A stretch of 64,000 nt of DNA. Source: UBA6049 sp965662345. Lineage in GTDB: Bacteria > Bacteroidota > Bacteroidia > Flavobacteriales_G > Salibacteraceae. This document shows, piece by piece, positions 1 through 8,955 of the stretch (its first letter is position 1; each line of letters opens with the position of its first letter). The notes beneath the pieces were generated by a model. The model was not told where the DNA came from, did no database searches, and was given only the letters and a program-made list of their open reading frames with translations. The stretch lies in contig CBFIHE010000004.1 of the NCBI GenBank assembly GCA_965662345.1, positions 1 to 64,000 of the forward strand. The letters are read 5' to 3'. The position numbers were made by a program, and so were the translations under genes.

Positions 1-1
1 C

Positions 2-415
2 CCACTCAGCAAGTGGTTTAGCTTTATGGCAGAGGGTTCCGACCAAATTAACGAGTTTATTGTTCGTAAACAATCTGGCATCAACATTCCCATGAATGTA
101 GAGCGCCAAGGGCATACCAACCGTATGATTATTTACAACGGTTCGGTGTCTGTAGGTGAAGATGAACTCATACCAGAAGATGCAGGCATTCGCGTGTATC
201 CGAACCCTAGTTCAGGCATCATCAATTTGACAGCAGAAGTTCCTTTAAGAGACGCAACTGTGACCTTATATGACCTAGCGGGGAGGGAAGTTATGCAAGA
301 ATCTATTTCTGGGTCTTCGCACCAATTGGAAACTCGTGTAGAAACGGGTATCTATTTATTGCGTATCACTCAAAAAGGCAAAGAAATAGCCTCTCGCAAA
401 ATTATCCTAGAATAA
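2..415 (+). CDS. C-terminal part of a T9SS-secreted protein (5' end outside window)
   Basis: The reading frame is open to the left edge of the window, so only the last 138 codons are seen and the first internal Met (position 26) is not a credible start. The last ~80 residues form a type A T9SS sorting domain: a VYPNPSSG motif, then beta-strand blocks with LYDLAGREV and GIYLLRI, ending in basic residues and IILE. In this family the domain directs export through the outer membrane and is cleaved off. The visible N-terminal part has no recognisable domain, so the function of the exported part cannot be stated. Confidence 0.85.
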   Translation, partial: PLSKWFSFMAEGSDQINEFIVRKQSGINIPMNVERQGHTNRMIIYNGSVSVGEDELIPEDAGIRVYPNPSSGIINLTAEVPLRDATVTLYDLAGREVMQESISGSSHQLETRVETGIYLLRITQKGKEIASRKIILE

Positions 416-467
416 TTCTCTAGAATTTAGGAAATCAGGTTTTTATAAATCTCCTATCTTCCGCTTC

Positions 468-1508
468 ATGAGCAAGAAGTTTATTGACCTGCGCAGCGAT
501 ACGGTTACGCAACCCACATCGGCTATGCGCGATGCCATGTTTTCCGCATCTTTGGGAGACGATGTCTATGGAGAAGACCCTACCGTGAATGAATTGCAAA
601 CCTACGCTGCTGATTTATTCGGTTATGAGGCAGCCTTGTTTTGCCCAAGTGGTACCATGACCAACCAGCTCGCCATTAAGGCACACACCCAACCTGGAGA
701 TGAAGTTATTTGTGATTCGTTTGCTCACATTTATCATTATGAAGGTGGAGGAATGGCGTTTAACTCTGGTGTTCAAGCCAATACCATCGCTACAAAACGT
801 GGAGTTTTCAAGCCTAAACATGTTGAGGCCAGGTTAAGGCCAGATAATGAACACTTCCCCCGCACTACATTAGTTAGTATTGAAAATACGTGCAATAAGG
901 GCGGTGGAACCTGTTGGGAACTTGATGAGATTAAAAGCGTTTCTTCCTTTTGTCAATCTAAGGGACTCCCCTTGCACTTAGACGGGGCTCGACTCTTCAA
1001 TGCAATCGTGGCGATGGGCTATTCTCCGCGCGAAATTGGTCAAGCGTTTGACAGTATCTCTATTTGCTTAAGCAAAGGCTTGGGCGCTCCCGTAGGCTCT
1101 CTTCTATTGGGAAACAACGTTTTCATGTATAAAGCCCAACGCCATAGAAAAGCTATGGGTGGTGGAATGCGTCAGGCCGGAATGTTAGCCGCAGCAGGGC
1201 TTTATGCCCTAAAAAACCACGTAGAACGCCTACAAACAGACCATGCCCATGCTGACCGACTGTATGAGAGTATTGCAAACTTGCCCTTTGTAGAAGAGGC
1301 TTTCGTACCAGAAACCAACCTGGTATTGTTTCGTTTAAACGAAGGCATAGCCGATGGTGACTTCCTTGAAAAATTGAAGGAAAAGGGGATCTTAGCAGGA
1401 ACTATGGGGCCTGGGTTGGTTCGATTTGTTACCCACTTAGACATTGAAGATAATGATATTGAAACCATTATAAACATACTGAAAAGCAACGCAAATGATT
1501 TGGTTTAA
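468..1508 (+). CDS. ltaE: Low-specificity L-threonine aldolase
   Basis: PLP-dependent enzyme cleaving L-threonine/L-allo-threonine to glycine and acetaldehyde in the cytosol. At 346 residues it has the normal family length. Visible hallmarks are the N-terminal DLRSDTVTQPT, the cofactor-binding PSGTMTNQLA (60-69), LDGAR (171-175), and SKGLGAPVGS with the Schiff-base lysine at K203. The ATG at 468 gives a complete family N-terminus. A TATCTTCC box at 454-461 resembles a Bacteroidota -7 element and lies only 6 nt upstream, so the leader would be very short. The gene overlaps the next one by 14 bp, suggesting co-expression. Confidence 0.93.
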   Translation: MSKKFIDLRSDTVTQPTSAMRDAMFSASLGDDVYGEDPTVNELQTYAADLFGYEAALFCPSGTMTNQLAIKAHTQPGDEVICDSFAHIYHYEGGGMAFNSGVQANTIATKRGVFKPKHVEARLRPDNEHFPRTTLVSIENTCNKGGGTCWELDEIKSVSSFCQSKGLPLHLDGARLFNAIVAMGYSPREIGQAFDSISICLSKGLGAPVGSLLLGNNVFMYKAQRHRKAMGGGMRQAGMLAAAGLYALKNHVERLQTDHAHADRLYESIANLPFVEEAFVPETNLVLFRLNEGIADGDFLEKLKEKGILAGTMGPGLVRFVTHLDIEDNDIETIINILKSNANDLV

Positions 1509-1914
1509 AGACTATGAATTAGCTCAATTCGAAGGCATGGACGAAGGAACCATCCACAAGGCCTTGGGCATTGAAATTACTGGCCTAACTTATGACTCCA
1601 TTACCGGTAAAATGCCTGTAGACGAACGCACCAAACAACCAGCAGGTATTCTGCATGGTGGAGCTAGTGTTGTACTGGCTGAATCCTTAGGAAGTATAGC
1701 ATCAAACCTAGTCATCGACACGGAAAGCGAATACGCAGTGGGGCAAAGTATACAAGCTAATCATATTCGACCAGGAATTGAAGGGTTTGTACACGGAACG
1801 GCAGAACCTATTCACCTGGGAAGGAAAACACATGTTTGGGAAATTAGAATTGTTAATGATCAAGATAAATTGGTATGTATTTGTAGACTAACCATGGCTA
1901 TCTTAGCTAAATAA
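1495..1914 (+). CDS. Hotdog-fold acyl-CoA thioesterase (MenI/EntH-type)
   Basis: 139-residue single hotdog domain of the PaaI/EntH/MenI branch. The signature GILHGGASVVLAESLGS (51-67) carries H54-G-G and the likely catalytic E63 on the central helix. These enzymes hydrolyse acyl-CoA thioesters in the cytosol. Closest by motif are DHNA-CoA hydrolases of menaquinone synthesis (menaquinone is the usual Bacteroidota quinone), but no men gene is nearby and the substrate is an inference. Its ATG lies inside the end of the threonine aldolase gene (14 bp overlap), so translation is probably coupled. Confidence 0.85.
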   Translation: MIWFKDYELAQFEGMDEGTIHKALGIEITGLTYDSITGKMPVDERTKQPAGILHGGASVVLAESLGSIASNLVIDTESEYAVGQSIQANHIRPGIEGFVHGTAEPIHLGRKTHVWEIRIVNDQDKLVCICRLTMAILAK

Positions 1915-1926
1915 ATATCCGAATAC

Positions 1927-2370
1927 ATGAATATTCTCGTAGCGTTAGACTTTTCAGATGCATCTGCCCCTATTCTTCAACAAGCCGTAAACTTGGCAAA
2001 GGGCGTAAAAGAAGCACATATTTACCTATTACATGTGGCGGCTCCTGAACCAGACTTTGTAGGTTATGATGTAGGTCCAAAGTACATTAGAGATGCACGT
2101 GCAGATGAGCTTAAAGAAGAACATACTAAACTTGCCACGTACCGCAAGCAAGTAGAAGCTGCTGGTATGGAGTGTACACCTCTACTGATTGCAGGTCAAT
2201 CTTCACATGTCATATTGAGTAAAGCAGAAGAATTAGATGTAGCATATATAGTCATTGGTTCTCATGGAAGAAGCGCCTTATTTGAAGCCTTATTAGGTTC
2301 TGTTACACAGTCTGTGCTACGAGATTCTAAAGTACCCGTAATGGTAATTCCCATGGAAGTCTCTTCTTAA
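1927..2370 (+). CDS. Universal stress protein, single UspA domain
   Basis: 147-residue single-domain UspA protein. The N-terminal strand ILVALDFSDAS contains the conserved Asp (D8). The ATP-binding signature G-x2-G-x9-G-S is intact (G111, G114, G124, S125), which places it in the nucleotide-binding subgroup. Cytosolic, usually dimeric, with a role in stress survival that is poorly defined biochemically. It starts 12 nt after the thioesterase gene and probably belongs to the same transcript. Many Bacteroidota Usp proteins are tandem two-domain forms of about 280 residues; this one is the short form. Confidence 0.9.
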   Translation: MNILVALDFSDASAPILQQAVNLAKGVKEAHIYLLHVAAPEPDFVGYDVGPKYIRDARADELKEEHTKLATYRKQVEAAGMECTPLLIAGQSSHVILSKAEELDVAYIVIGSHGRSALFEALLGSVTQSVLRDSKVPVMVIPMEVSS

Positions 2371-2429
2371 GTGATAAAAGTCATTTTAGTGCGAAATATT
2401 TATTCGGATTTTTGAGAAAATTCTCGAAT

Positions 2430-4007
2430 ATGCGTGCTATCATAGCTTTTGCCCTAGCTTCTACCCTATCCTTAACATCACTTTTTGCCCAAGAACCTTT
2501 TTCGCTGAGACTTGAAGAGGTTTCGTACCAAGGCATGCCTGGAATTCAGTCGTTTGCTATTGCACATCAAGACAGTTTTCTATTACTTATGGGTGGTAGA
2601 ATTGAGGGATTGCATAACCACAGGCCACCCGTTTCTTTCGGTAGGAACTTTGCGAATGACCAAATTTGGTTGCTCAATACGCAAAGCGAATCGGTAACGA
2701 GTGTGGCGTTTACTACCCTTCCTACTCCTATTCAGAATCAATTATACTCCACAAACATCAACTTTGAGCAAGTAGGGTCTATGTTATACCTGCTTGGTGG
2801 GTACGGAATTGATAACTCTGATAACTTGCACCATACACACGGGGTGTTATCTGTAGTAGATATCCCTTCCTTAATCAATGCTATACAAACAGGTGGATCA
2901 ATAGACACATGCTTCTCCTACCTTGAAGATACGCGATTTAAGGTAACTGGCGGACACCTTCACAGCATCAATGACACCTTGTACTTAGTTGGTGGACAAG
3001 ACTTTGACGGCAGATACAACCCAATGAATGGGCCAAGCTTTACGCAGTCTTACACGTCTGCGTTAACCAAATTTACTGTTGATCTTTCTTCAGGAACGCC
3101 TTCCGTTTCATCGTATTCAACACAAGTTGATGTAGCTGCATTTCACCGCAGAGATTATAATGTAGTTCCACAAATCTTTGCGGATGGTACCTTGGGTTTA
3201 ACCGCTTTCACAGGAGTATTTCAAATTGGCGTTGATTTACCTTTTTTAGATGTTGTAAACATTAAACCAGGTGGGTATAATATTCCAGCAGGGTTTGAGC
3301 AAAAGCTAAATCAATATCACACAGCAGTGCTCCCACTCTACGATTCAACTACGAATGAAATGCATACCGTATTCTTTGGTGGTATTGGTCAATACTACTA
3401 CAACGATTTAGACTCTCTCATTGAAGATGAAAACGTACCTTTTGTAAAGACCATCAGCCGTGTTACCCGGTTTTCTAATGACTCATTGGCAGAAATAAGA
3501 ATGAGTACCGATATGCCAGGTTATTTAGGAGCAAGTGCAGAGTTTGTTCATAAAAGAGATCTGCCAATCATAACAAATGGTATTGTAGATATGAATGACT
3601 TACCAGTAGGAGAAACTCACGTTGGATACATTATTGGTGGAATTGAGAGTCCGCAACCCAACGTATTTCGTACCGGAGTAAGTAGCAGTGCTTCGTCTAA
3701 AATTTTCAAGGTACTTCTTACCAAAGCTGCACCTTCTGGGATGCAAATGCCTGAAGGTGATTCTGAATTTAACTTGTATCCAAATCCCAACACAGGTGAT
3801 TTTACCCTAAAAACACCATTTGAAAGAGGTAGTATGGCTATTTCCATCTTCTCTACATCAGGGTCTGAGGTTTACAGAAATGAGAGTGCGGTAATAGGCG
3901 AGTCAGGAGAGATTGTACTTTCTACAGGACTATCATCTGGTACGTACGTATTGTCTACGATTCATGAAGGGGCAGAATACTCTGTTAAATTTCATGTTAG
4001 GCCTTAG
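2430..4007 (+). CDS. T9SS-secreted kelch-like protein of unknown function
   Basis: 525 residues from ATG 2430. A TTG 18 nt upstream would only prepend seven residues to the signal peptide, so the ATG was chosen. A signal peptide is clear (hydrophobic ALASTLSLTSLFAQ, cleavage near residue 21). The body contains several LLGGYG, YLVGGQD, FFGGIG and IIGGIE segments, spaced like the GG doublets of kelch/galactose-oxidase beta-propeller blades. The last ~80 residues are a T9SS sorting domain (LYPNPNTGDF, then SGTYVLS). It is expected outside the cell or on its surface. No catalytic residues are recognisable; 'kelch-like' is a pattern-based inference. Confidence 0.8.
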   Translation: MRAIIAFALASTLSLTSLFAQEPFSLRLEEVSYQGMPGIQSFAIAHQDSFLLLMGGRIEGLHNHRPPVSFGRNFANDQIWLLNTQSESVTSVAFTTLPTPIQNQLYSTNINFEQVGSMLYLLGGYGIDNSDNLHHTHGVLSVVDIPSLINAIQTGGSIDTCFSYLEDTRFKVTGGHLHSINDTLYLVGGQDFDGRYNPMNGPSFTQSYTSALTKFTVDLSSGTPSVSSYSTQVDVAAFHRRDYNVVPQIFADGTLGLTAFTGVFQIGVDLPFLDVVNIKPGGYNIPAGFEQKLNQYHTAVLPLYDSTTNEMHTVFFGGIGQYYYNDLDSLIEDENVPFVKTISRVTRFSNDSLAEIRMSTDMPGYLGASAEFVHKRDLPIITNGIVDMNDLPVGETHVGYIIGGIESPQPNVFRTGVSSSASSKIFKVLLTKAAPSGMQMPEGDSEFNLYPNPNTGDFTLKTPFERGSMAISIFSTSGSEVYRNESAVIGESGEIVLSTGLSSGTYVLSTIHEGAEYSVKFHVRP

Positions 4008-4024
4008 GGTATTGCTATCTCGCC

Positions 4025-4032
4025 TACTTTTG
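4025..4032 (+). promoter_or_regulatory. -7 promoter box TACTTTTG, 4 nt before the VIT-family start
   Basis: Exact match to the Bacteroidota -7 consensus TAnnTTTG. Only AAAC separates it from the ATG at 4037. If transcription starts the usual 4-7 nt after the box, the mRNA begins at or beside the ATG (leaderless). No clear TTG -33 element is seen at 17-23 nt spacing. Confidence 0.45.
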
Positions 4033-4036
4033 AAAC

Positions 4037-4759
4037 ATGCATAATGAATCAGGAATTCACGGCCAATCCAATAGCATAAATAAATACCAAGACTATTTAG
4101 GTGAATTTGTGTACGGTGCAATTGATGGAAGCGTAACCACCTTTGCCGTTGTAGCGGGGGCCTCGGGAGCACACTTAGATAGTTCGGTAGTAATCATTTT
4201 AGGTTTTGCAAACTTGATTGCAGATGGCTTTGCCATGAGTGTAGGAAGCTATCTTAGTAATAAGTCTGAAATAGAAAATTACGAGAAGCATCGTAATGTA
4301 GAGGTTTGGGAAGTAGAAAACATACCTCATAAAGAGCGCGAAGAAATACGAGAAATTTATGCCTCAAAAGGGTTTGAAGGGGACCTTTTAGAACAGGTAG
4401 TCGATCAAATTTGCTCCAACAAAGAGGTTTGGGTAGATACCATGATGAAAGAAGAATTAGAAATGATTCAAACGGGAAAAAGTCCTTTCTCAATGGGAGC
4501 AGTAACTTTTGTCTCATTCGTATTCGTAGGCTTTATACCGCTTTTGGTTTACGTATTGGACTATTCAGGATTAGAAGTTTCTCAACTTTTTGCTACTTCT
4601 ACTCTATTGACCGTTATCTCTTTTGCAGTAATTGGCTACCTAAAAGGCTACATTACAGAAACATCTAAGTGGAGAAGCATAGCAGAAACTGTTACTCTAG
4701 GTGCAGTAGCGGCACTCCTTTCTTATGCTGTGGGTGGTTTCCTAGAAAGACTATTCTAA
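4037..4759 (+). CDS. VIT1/CCC1 family metal transporter
   Basis: 240-residue membrane protein of the VIT1/CCC1 (DUF125) family, which moves Fe(II) or Mn(II) across membranes. The family signature is in the first transmembrane pair: GAIDGSVTTFAVVAGASG (about 29-46) followed by ILGFANLIADGFAMSVGSYL. A soluble Glu-rich segment (about residues 75-150) is the metal-collecting helical region of the family. Three hydrophobic segments follow, ending in a GGFLE motif. The bacterial members usually export or buffer iron and manganese. The gene stands alone between a secreted-protein gene and a separate promoter. Confidence 0.88.
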   Translation: MHNESGIHGQSNSINKYQDYLGEFVYGAIDGSVTTFAVVAGASGAHLDSSVVIILGFANLIADGFAMSVGSYLSNKSEIENYEKHRNVEVWEVENIPHKEREEIREIYASKGFEGDLLEQVVDQICSNKEVWVDTMMKEELEMIQTGKSPFSMGAVTFVSFVFVGFIPLLVYVLDYSGLEVSQLFATSTLLTVISFAVIGYLKGYITETSKWRSIAETVTLGAVAALLSYAVGGFLERLF

Positions 4760-4790
4760 CTTGTTTTAGGTATTTACTTCATCTTAAAGT

Positions 4791-4818
4791 TGGGATTACG
4801 CTTCATTTTCTAATTTCG
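4791..4818 (+). promoter_or_regulatory. Bacteroidota-type promoter (TTG-N17-TAATTTCG)
   Basis: TTG at 4791-4793 and TAATTTCG at 4811-4818 match the -33/-7 arrangement of the Bacteroidota primary sigma factor, with one mismatch in the -7 box. It sits 22 nt before the ATG at 4841 and would serve that gene and the DASS symporter behind it. Confidence 0.45.
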
Positions 4819-4840
4819 AGTTCAAATTAAAATTGTTCTC

Positions 4841-5335
4841 ATGTCTCCGAATTATCCGCATTTACTCTGGAATCACGCTCCACTATTCTCTTTAGCCTTT
4901 GGTTTTGTATTTGTCGCCATCAGTTTATTAAAAGCTAATCCGGTACTCAAAAAAACAGGCTTAGTTTTATTGGTTCTAGGTGGTCTATTTAGTGTTCCAG
5001 CTTATTTATCTGGAGAAGATGCAGAGCATTTTGTTGAAGAAATACCAGGAATCTCAGAGCATTACTTAGAAGAGCACGAAGAGCTTGGAGAAACTGCATA
5101 TTACGTAAATCTGCTTGTTGGTATGCTTGCACTAGCTGCTCTCACCCTTGGAGGCATGTTAGAGAAGTACCGCAAACTTTTAGATATAGCTGTTGTAGTA
5201 AGTGGTTTTATTGGAATTGCTATCACAGGTATTGCAGCTAAACATGGTGGCCAAATTCGTAGACCAGAACTTTGGGATGAACAAGAAGTAGAGGTTTACG
5301 AAGCTGAAGAACATCTCGAAGAACACGACCATTAG
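4841..5335 (+). CDS. Small inner-membrane protein, DUF2231-like
   Basis: 164 residues with four hydrophobic segments (about 12-28, 40-58, 86-106, 113-131), an acidic loop after the second segment (EDAEHFVEEIPGISEHYLEEHEE) that carries three His, and a Glu/His-rich tail ending EEHLEEHDH. The N-terminal HLLWNHAPLFSLAFG resembles the HP-bearing first helix of DUF2231 membrane proteins, but the assignment is tentative. It lies 8 nt upstream of the DASS symporter gene and behind its own promoter, so the two are probably co-transcribed. The His/Glu-rich segments could bind a metal; that is inference. Confidence 0.6.
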   Translation: MSPNYPHLLWNHAPLFSLAFGFVFVAISLLKANPVLKKTGLVLLVLGGLFSVPAYLSGEDAEHFVEEIPGISEHYLEEHEELGETAYYVNLLVGMLALAALTLGGMLEKYRKLLDIAVVVSGFIGIAITGIAAKHGGQIRRPELWDEQEVEVYEAEEHLEEHDH

Positions 5336-5343
5336 ATTATCCT

Positions 5344-6762
5344 ATGGATAGAGCTGACTCTAGAAGAGCGGCCCTTAAGTATTTGGGCAAGGTAATTCAC
5401 CCGCAAACCAAATTCGGATGGTTTACGCTGGTTTCTATACTTGCTGGGTTGGTAACCTACTTAATGACTCCAACAGAATTCAGCTTGGAGCAAACCCTGG
5501 TTTTCTTTCTTCTAATTTACTCTATTGGCTTATGGCTTTCTGAAGCCATTCCACCATTTGCTGTTGGAATTTTCATTATCGCCTACCTTGTTTTTGTTTT
5601 TGGCACAGACCATTTCTTTACCGCAGACTACGATGTAAACCACTACGTAGGCACCTGGACCAACGGTGTAATTTGGCTCTTACTTGGTGGGTTTTTCTTA
5701 GCTGAATCTCTGCGCAAGGTTGGGCTAGACTTAGCTTTATTCAAACTCACGGTACGCCAATTTGGAAATAAGCCCGTTAAGCTATTGTTAGGGCTCATGT
5801 TAACAACGGCCATTGCAAGTATGGTAATGTCTAACACGGCTACAACAGCCATGATGATTTCTTCTATAACTCCTCTCATCACCAACTTGGGAAAAAAGAG
5901 TCCGTTTGCCAAAGCATTGCTCATTGGTATTCCCGCAGCTGCAGGTGTTGGCGGATTAGGAACCATTATTGGTAGCACTCCCAATGCTATTGCTGTGGGG
6001 GCCTTAGAAAATGTAGGTATAACTATTGACTTTCTTTCATGGATGGTATTTGGTGTGCCTTTAGCTTTAGGGCTAGTCATAGGCTTTTGGTACTTCCTTA
6101 AAAATAGGTTTATACCTAAGGTAAAGGAACTTGATCTGTCTTTTTTAGATCAAATGGAACAAACCAATGTATCGAGTACAAAGCGAACCATCGTATTATC
6201 TGTATTGAGCTTTACCGTGCTACTTTGGTTAACAACTCCCCTACATAACCTTCCTCTACCTGGTACATCTGCTTTACCCATTTTGGTATTAACCATGACG
6301 GGAATAATAACCTCTGATGATGTACGTGGTTTAGCATGGGATACGCTGATGTTGGTGGCTGGAGGCTTAGCCTTAGGAGCCGCATTGGTTGACTTTGGTA
6401 TTGCAGACTATTTGGTTTCTAAAATTGTAGAAGCGAACCTATCTGCAGTTTTGCTCATGGTGGTTATGTCTTTGGTATCCGTAGTGTTAAGTAATGTGAT
6501 GAGCAATACGGCCACAGCTTCTGTGCTTATTCCTTTAGGCTTAGCCTTACCAGGAGAACTTAAGATTGTAGTGCCCTTGGTAATTGCATTGAGTGCAAGT
6601 TGCGCCTTGTTTTTACCTGTATCTACACCACCTAACGCCATCGCCTACAGCACAGGTATGGTTGAACAGCGAGATTTTAGACCCGGAGGGCTTTTCTTTG
6701 GAGTTATAGGTCCAATTGTCATTATCGTATGCATGGCGGCCTACAGTATGTTTATCGAATAA
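5344..6762 (+). CDS. DASS/SLC13 family sodium-coupled anion symporter
   Basis: 472-residue secondary transporter of the divalent anion:sodium symporter family (dicarboxylates, sulfate or phosphate). Both SNT signatures are present in inverted-repeat halves: MSNTATTAM (S163-N164-T165) and MSNTATASV (S387-N388-T389). The flanking loops GSTPNA (210-215) and VSTPPNAIAY (426-435) are the second sodium/substrate elements. About eleven membrane segments are visible, with the E67 AIPP motif typical of the family. The substrate cannot be read from sequence. It is followed directly by a strong terminator. Confidence 0.9.
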   Translation: MDRADSRRAALKYLGKVIHPQTKFGWFTLVSILAGLVTYLMTPTEFSLEQTLVFFLLIYSIGLWLSEAIPPFAVGIFIIAYLVFVFGTDHFFTADYDVNHYVGTWTNGVIWLLLGGFFLAESLRKVGLDLALFKLTVRQFGNKPVKLLLGLMLTTAIASMVMSNTATTAMMISSITPLITNLGKKSPFAKALLIGIPAAAGVGGLGTIIGSTPNAIAVGALENVGITIDFLSWMVFGVPLALGLVIGFWYFLKNRFIPKVKELDLSFLDQMEQTNVSSTKRTIVLSVLSFTVLLWLTTPLHNLPLPGTSALPILVLTMTGIITSDDVRGLAWDTLMLVAGGLALGAALVDFGIADYLVSKIVEANLSAVLLMVVMSLVSVVLSNVMSNTATASVLIPLGLALPGELKIVVPLVIALSASCALFLPVSTPPNAIAYSTGMVEQRDFRPGGLFFGVIGPIVIIVCMAAYSMFIE

Positions 6763-6798
6763 AAAAACCGATTCACGCAAAGATGAATCGGTTTTTTT
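6762..6798 (+). terminator. Intrinsic terminator after the DASS symporter
   Basis: Inverted repeat ACCGATTCA / TGAATCGGT with an 8-nt loop, preceded by A7 and followed by T7, so the stem extends through the A/T runs and it can work in both directions. It begins at the symporter stop codon. The minus-strand pepT transcript also ends toward it. Confidence 0.9.
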
Positions 6799-6946
6799 AA
6801 AGTTGTCGTAGTCTAGGTAATCTTCATATAAACGAGACAATGAAGTGAGACGATGAAAAGAACGTTCTACGACTTTTAGGGACTAATACAGCAGCAAATG
6901 AACGTTCTTGATGTAACTCTATCCTCAACTCAGTGTAAACTCACAA

Positions 6947-8179
6947 TTAAGCCTGCTCCTCTGTAATCTTTGCAATGTTTACAGTAACTTCAACTGCTTT
7001 TTCCATGTCGCCAACGCTTACCCATTCATACTTGCCATGAAACGCATGTTCACCCGCAAAAATATTTGGGCACGGGAGTCCCATAAACGAAAGTTTAGAC
7101 CCGTCTGTACCACCACGAATGCTGCCACATTTTAGCGCTAAACCCGCCCGTTCTATGGCTTGAGCAGCATAATCGGCAACATGTGGGAGACGGCTCAAGA
7201 CGTTTTTCATATTCCTATACTGTTCCGTTACGGTAAAGGTATACGAGGAGCCTGGATAGCTTTTCATTACCTCTTTAAGATACCCTTCTAACTTGTCTTC
7301 ATAAACCTGCAAATCTGCATCCTCAAAAGACCGAATGATGAAATCTATTTTAGCCTCTTCTGCTATGGCGTTTAAAGAAACAGGATGAACAAAACCTTCT
7401 CTTCCCGAAGTAGTCTCAGGCGACCAACCGTCTTTTGGCAGAGCCGATATGAAATCAGAAGCTATTTTGAGTGTATTCTCCAATTTACCCAACGCAAATC
7501 CTGGGTGGGCGCTCACTCCTGAAATTACAACGGAAACACCATCTGCACTGAAGGTTTCGTCTTCCATACTGCCCAAGGTTTCACCATCTACCGTGTAGCC
7601 AAAATCGGCACCTAACTTCTTCAAATCAACATGGTCTGCCCCTCTGCCAATCTCCTCATCAGGTGTAAACAGAATACGAATGGCCCCGTGTTTAATTTCA
7701 GGATTACGCATTAAATAACTGGCTGCTGTCATAATCTCAGCAACTCCTGCTTTATTATCTGCACCCAAAAGAGTTGTACCATCAGCAGTAATAATGGTTT
7801 CACCTTTCTGCGCCCTCAAATCAGGATGGTCTTCAGGCTTAATAACAACATCATTCTGAGGCAATCTTAGGTCTCCCCCATTATAATTAGTGTGTAATTG
7901 AGGCTTTACGTCTTTTCCAGAAGCATCTGGAGAGGTATCCATGTGAGCGCAAAAGCAAATAACAGGTGTTTTCTTTTCTGTGTTTGAAGGTATAGTAGCA
8001 TATACATAACCCTTTTCATCTATTTCAGCATCAGCTAAGCCAATGGCTTTAAGCTCTGCTACCAATACCTTCCCAAGGTCTTTTTGCTTTTCAGTTGATG
8101 GCACAGAATGCGAATCTGCATCGCTCTGCGTATCGATTTTCACGTAACGCACAAATCGTTCAATCAGTTCCTTTTGCAT
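6947..8179 (-). CDS. pepT: Peptidase T (tripeptide aminopeptidase, M20B)
   Basis: Cytosolic two-zinc aminopeptidase releasing the N-terminal residue of tripeptides. From the ATG at 8179 it is 410 residues, the length of E. coli PepT; an in-frame GTG at 8197 would add six residues but is less likely. Metal and catalytic residues fall almost exactly at the enterobacterial positions: H79 and D81 (AHMDTSPD), D141 (LGADNKAG), E175/E176 (PDEEIGRG), D198 (VDGE), and a final His in AGEHAFHGKYE. It is monocistronic, convergent with the DASS gene and divergent from yceI. Confidence 0.95.
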   Translation of the reverse strand: MQKELIERFVRYVKIDTQSDADSHSVPSTEKQKDLGKVLVAELKAIGLADAEIDEKGYVYATIPSNTEKKTPVICFCAHMDTSPDASGKDVKPQLHTNYNGGDLRLPQNDVVIKPEDHPDLRAQKGETIITADGTTLLGADNKAGVAEIMTAASYLMRNPEIKHGAIRILFTPDEEIGRGADHVDLKKLGADFGYTVDGETLGSMEDETFSADGVSVVISGVSAHPGFALGKLENTLKIASDFISALPKDGWSPETTSGREGFVHPVSLNAIAEEAKIDFIIRSFEDADLQVYEDKLEGYLKEVMKSYPGSSYTFTVTEQYRNMKNVLSRLPHVADYAAQAIERAGLALKCGSIRGGTDGSKLSFMGLPCPNIFAGEHAFHGKYEWVSVGDMEKAVEVTVNIAKITEEQA

Positions 8180-8251
8180 GTTGGTTGTATTTCTCACGAA
8201 CTTAACGGTTTTACAGGTGTTCTAGAATCACAAAAGATTTTTAACAATTAA

Positions 8252-8285
8252 TTGTAGTGTAATTATTTGTATATACATATTTTTG
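8252..8285 (+). promoter_or_regulatory. Promoter of the YceI gene
   Basis: TTG at 8252-8254, 23 nt spacer, then TATTTTTG at 8278-8285, an exact TAnnTTTG -7 box. The spacer ends with the perfect palindrome TGTATATACA (8268-8277) directly against the -7 box. The same palindrome lies at the same place before the TonB receptor gene at 17379. Confidence 0.6.
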
Positions 8286-8306
8286 TAGTCAATCAAAATC
8301 AACAAT

Positions 8307-8903
8307 ATGAAAAAGACAATTTTAGCAGTAGCAACAGTATTTATTGGATTTGCCTCTATGGCTCTAACTCCAGAAGGTGAAGCAACCATAAACGTTTCAG
8401 ATAGTAAACTAGAATGGGTTGGTGAAAAGGTAACTGGTAAACACTGGGGAACCGTAGGTATCAAGAGCGGAAACCTAACTGTAGACGGAGACAAAATTAC
8501 TGGCGGTAAAGTTGTAATAGATTTCACATCTATATCAGTAGACGACCTTGATGGAGAGTATAAAGGTAAACTAGAAGGTCACCTAAAGAGCGATGATTTC
8601 TTTAGCACACAGGATAACCCTACAGGTACCTTCGTTATTAAGAAAGCAGCAGCGAAATCTGACAAAAACGGAAATACCCATGTTATTACGGGTGATATGA
8701 CCATTAAAGGAATTACAAAACAAATTTCTTTTCCTGCTCGCGTAACCATGAATGATGGCGAATTGAAGGCATTTGCAAGTTTTGCGCTAGACCGCACACT
8801 TTGGGACATCAAATATGGTTCAGGATCTTTCTTTGATGACTTGGGTGATAAAACAATTTACGATGAGTTTCAAGTGAAATTTAGCCTGGTAGCTAACATG
8901 TAA
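8307..8903 (+). CDS. YceI family periplasmic lipid-binding protein
   Basis: 198 residues: a signal peptide (MKKTILAVATVFIGFASMA, cleavage near residue 19) followed by one YceI domain. YceI proteins form an extended lipocalin-like barrel that holds an isoprenoid or fatty amide chain. Typical blocks are SKLEWVGEKVTGKHWGTV, GGKVVIDFTSISVDDL, KSDDFFSTQDNPTGTF, and the closing FALDRTLWDIKYGSGSFF. It has its own promoter and terminator. Its role may be isoprenoid or quinone handling or stress response; the ligand is not readable. Confidence 0.9.
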   Translation: MKKTILAVATVFIGFASMALTPEGEATINVSDSKLEWVGEKVTGKHWGTVGIKSGNLTVDGDKITGGKVVIDFTSISVDDLDGEYKGKLEGHLKSDDFFSTQDNPTGTFVIKKAAAKSDKNGNTHVITGDMTIKGITKQISFPARVTMNDGELKAFASFALDRTLWDIKYGSGSFFDDLGDKTIYDEFQVKFSLVANM

Positions 8904-8924
8904 TACACTTTGAATCAGAATAGG

Positions 8925-8955
8925 AAAAGCCTCGTGATACCACGAGGCTTTTTTT
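8925..8955 (+). terminator. Intrinsic terminator after the YceI gene
   Basis: Perfect 10-bp stem AAGCCTCGTG / CACGAGGCTT, 4-nt loop ATAC, followed by a run of T (8949-8955). It ends the monocistronic yceI transcript 22 nt after the stop. Confidence 0.92.

Noticed and set aside
2412..2428. Palindrome GAGAA-AA-TTCTC before the kelch-like gene
   Set aside because: Short and AT-rich, with no second occurrence; likely chance.
5643..6080. 145-codon minus-strand open frame
   Set aside because: It is opposite the DASS symporter membrane segments, with low-complexity hydrophobic translation and no family match.
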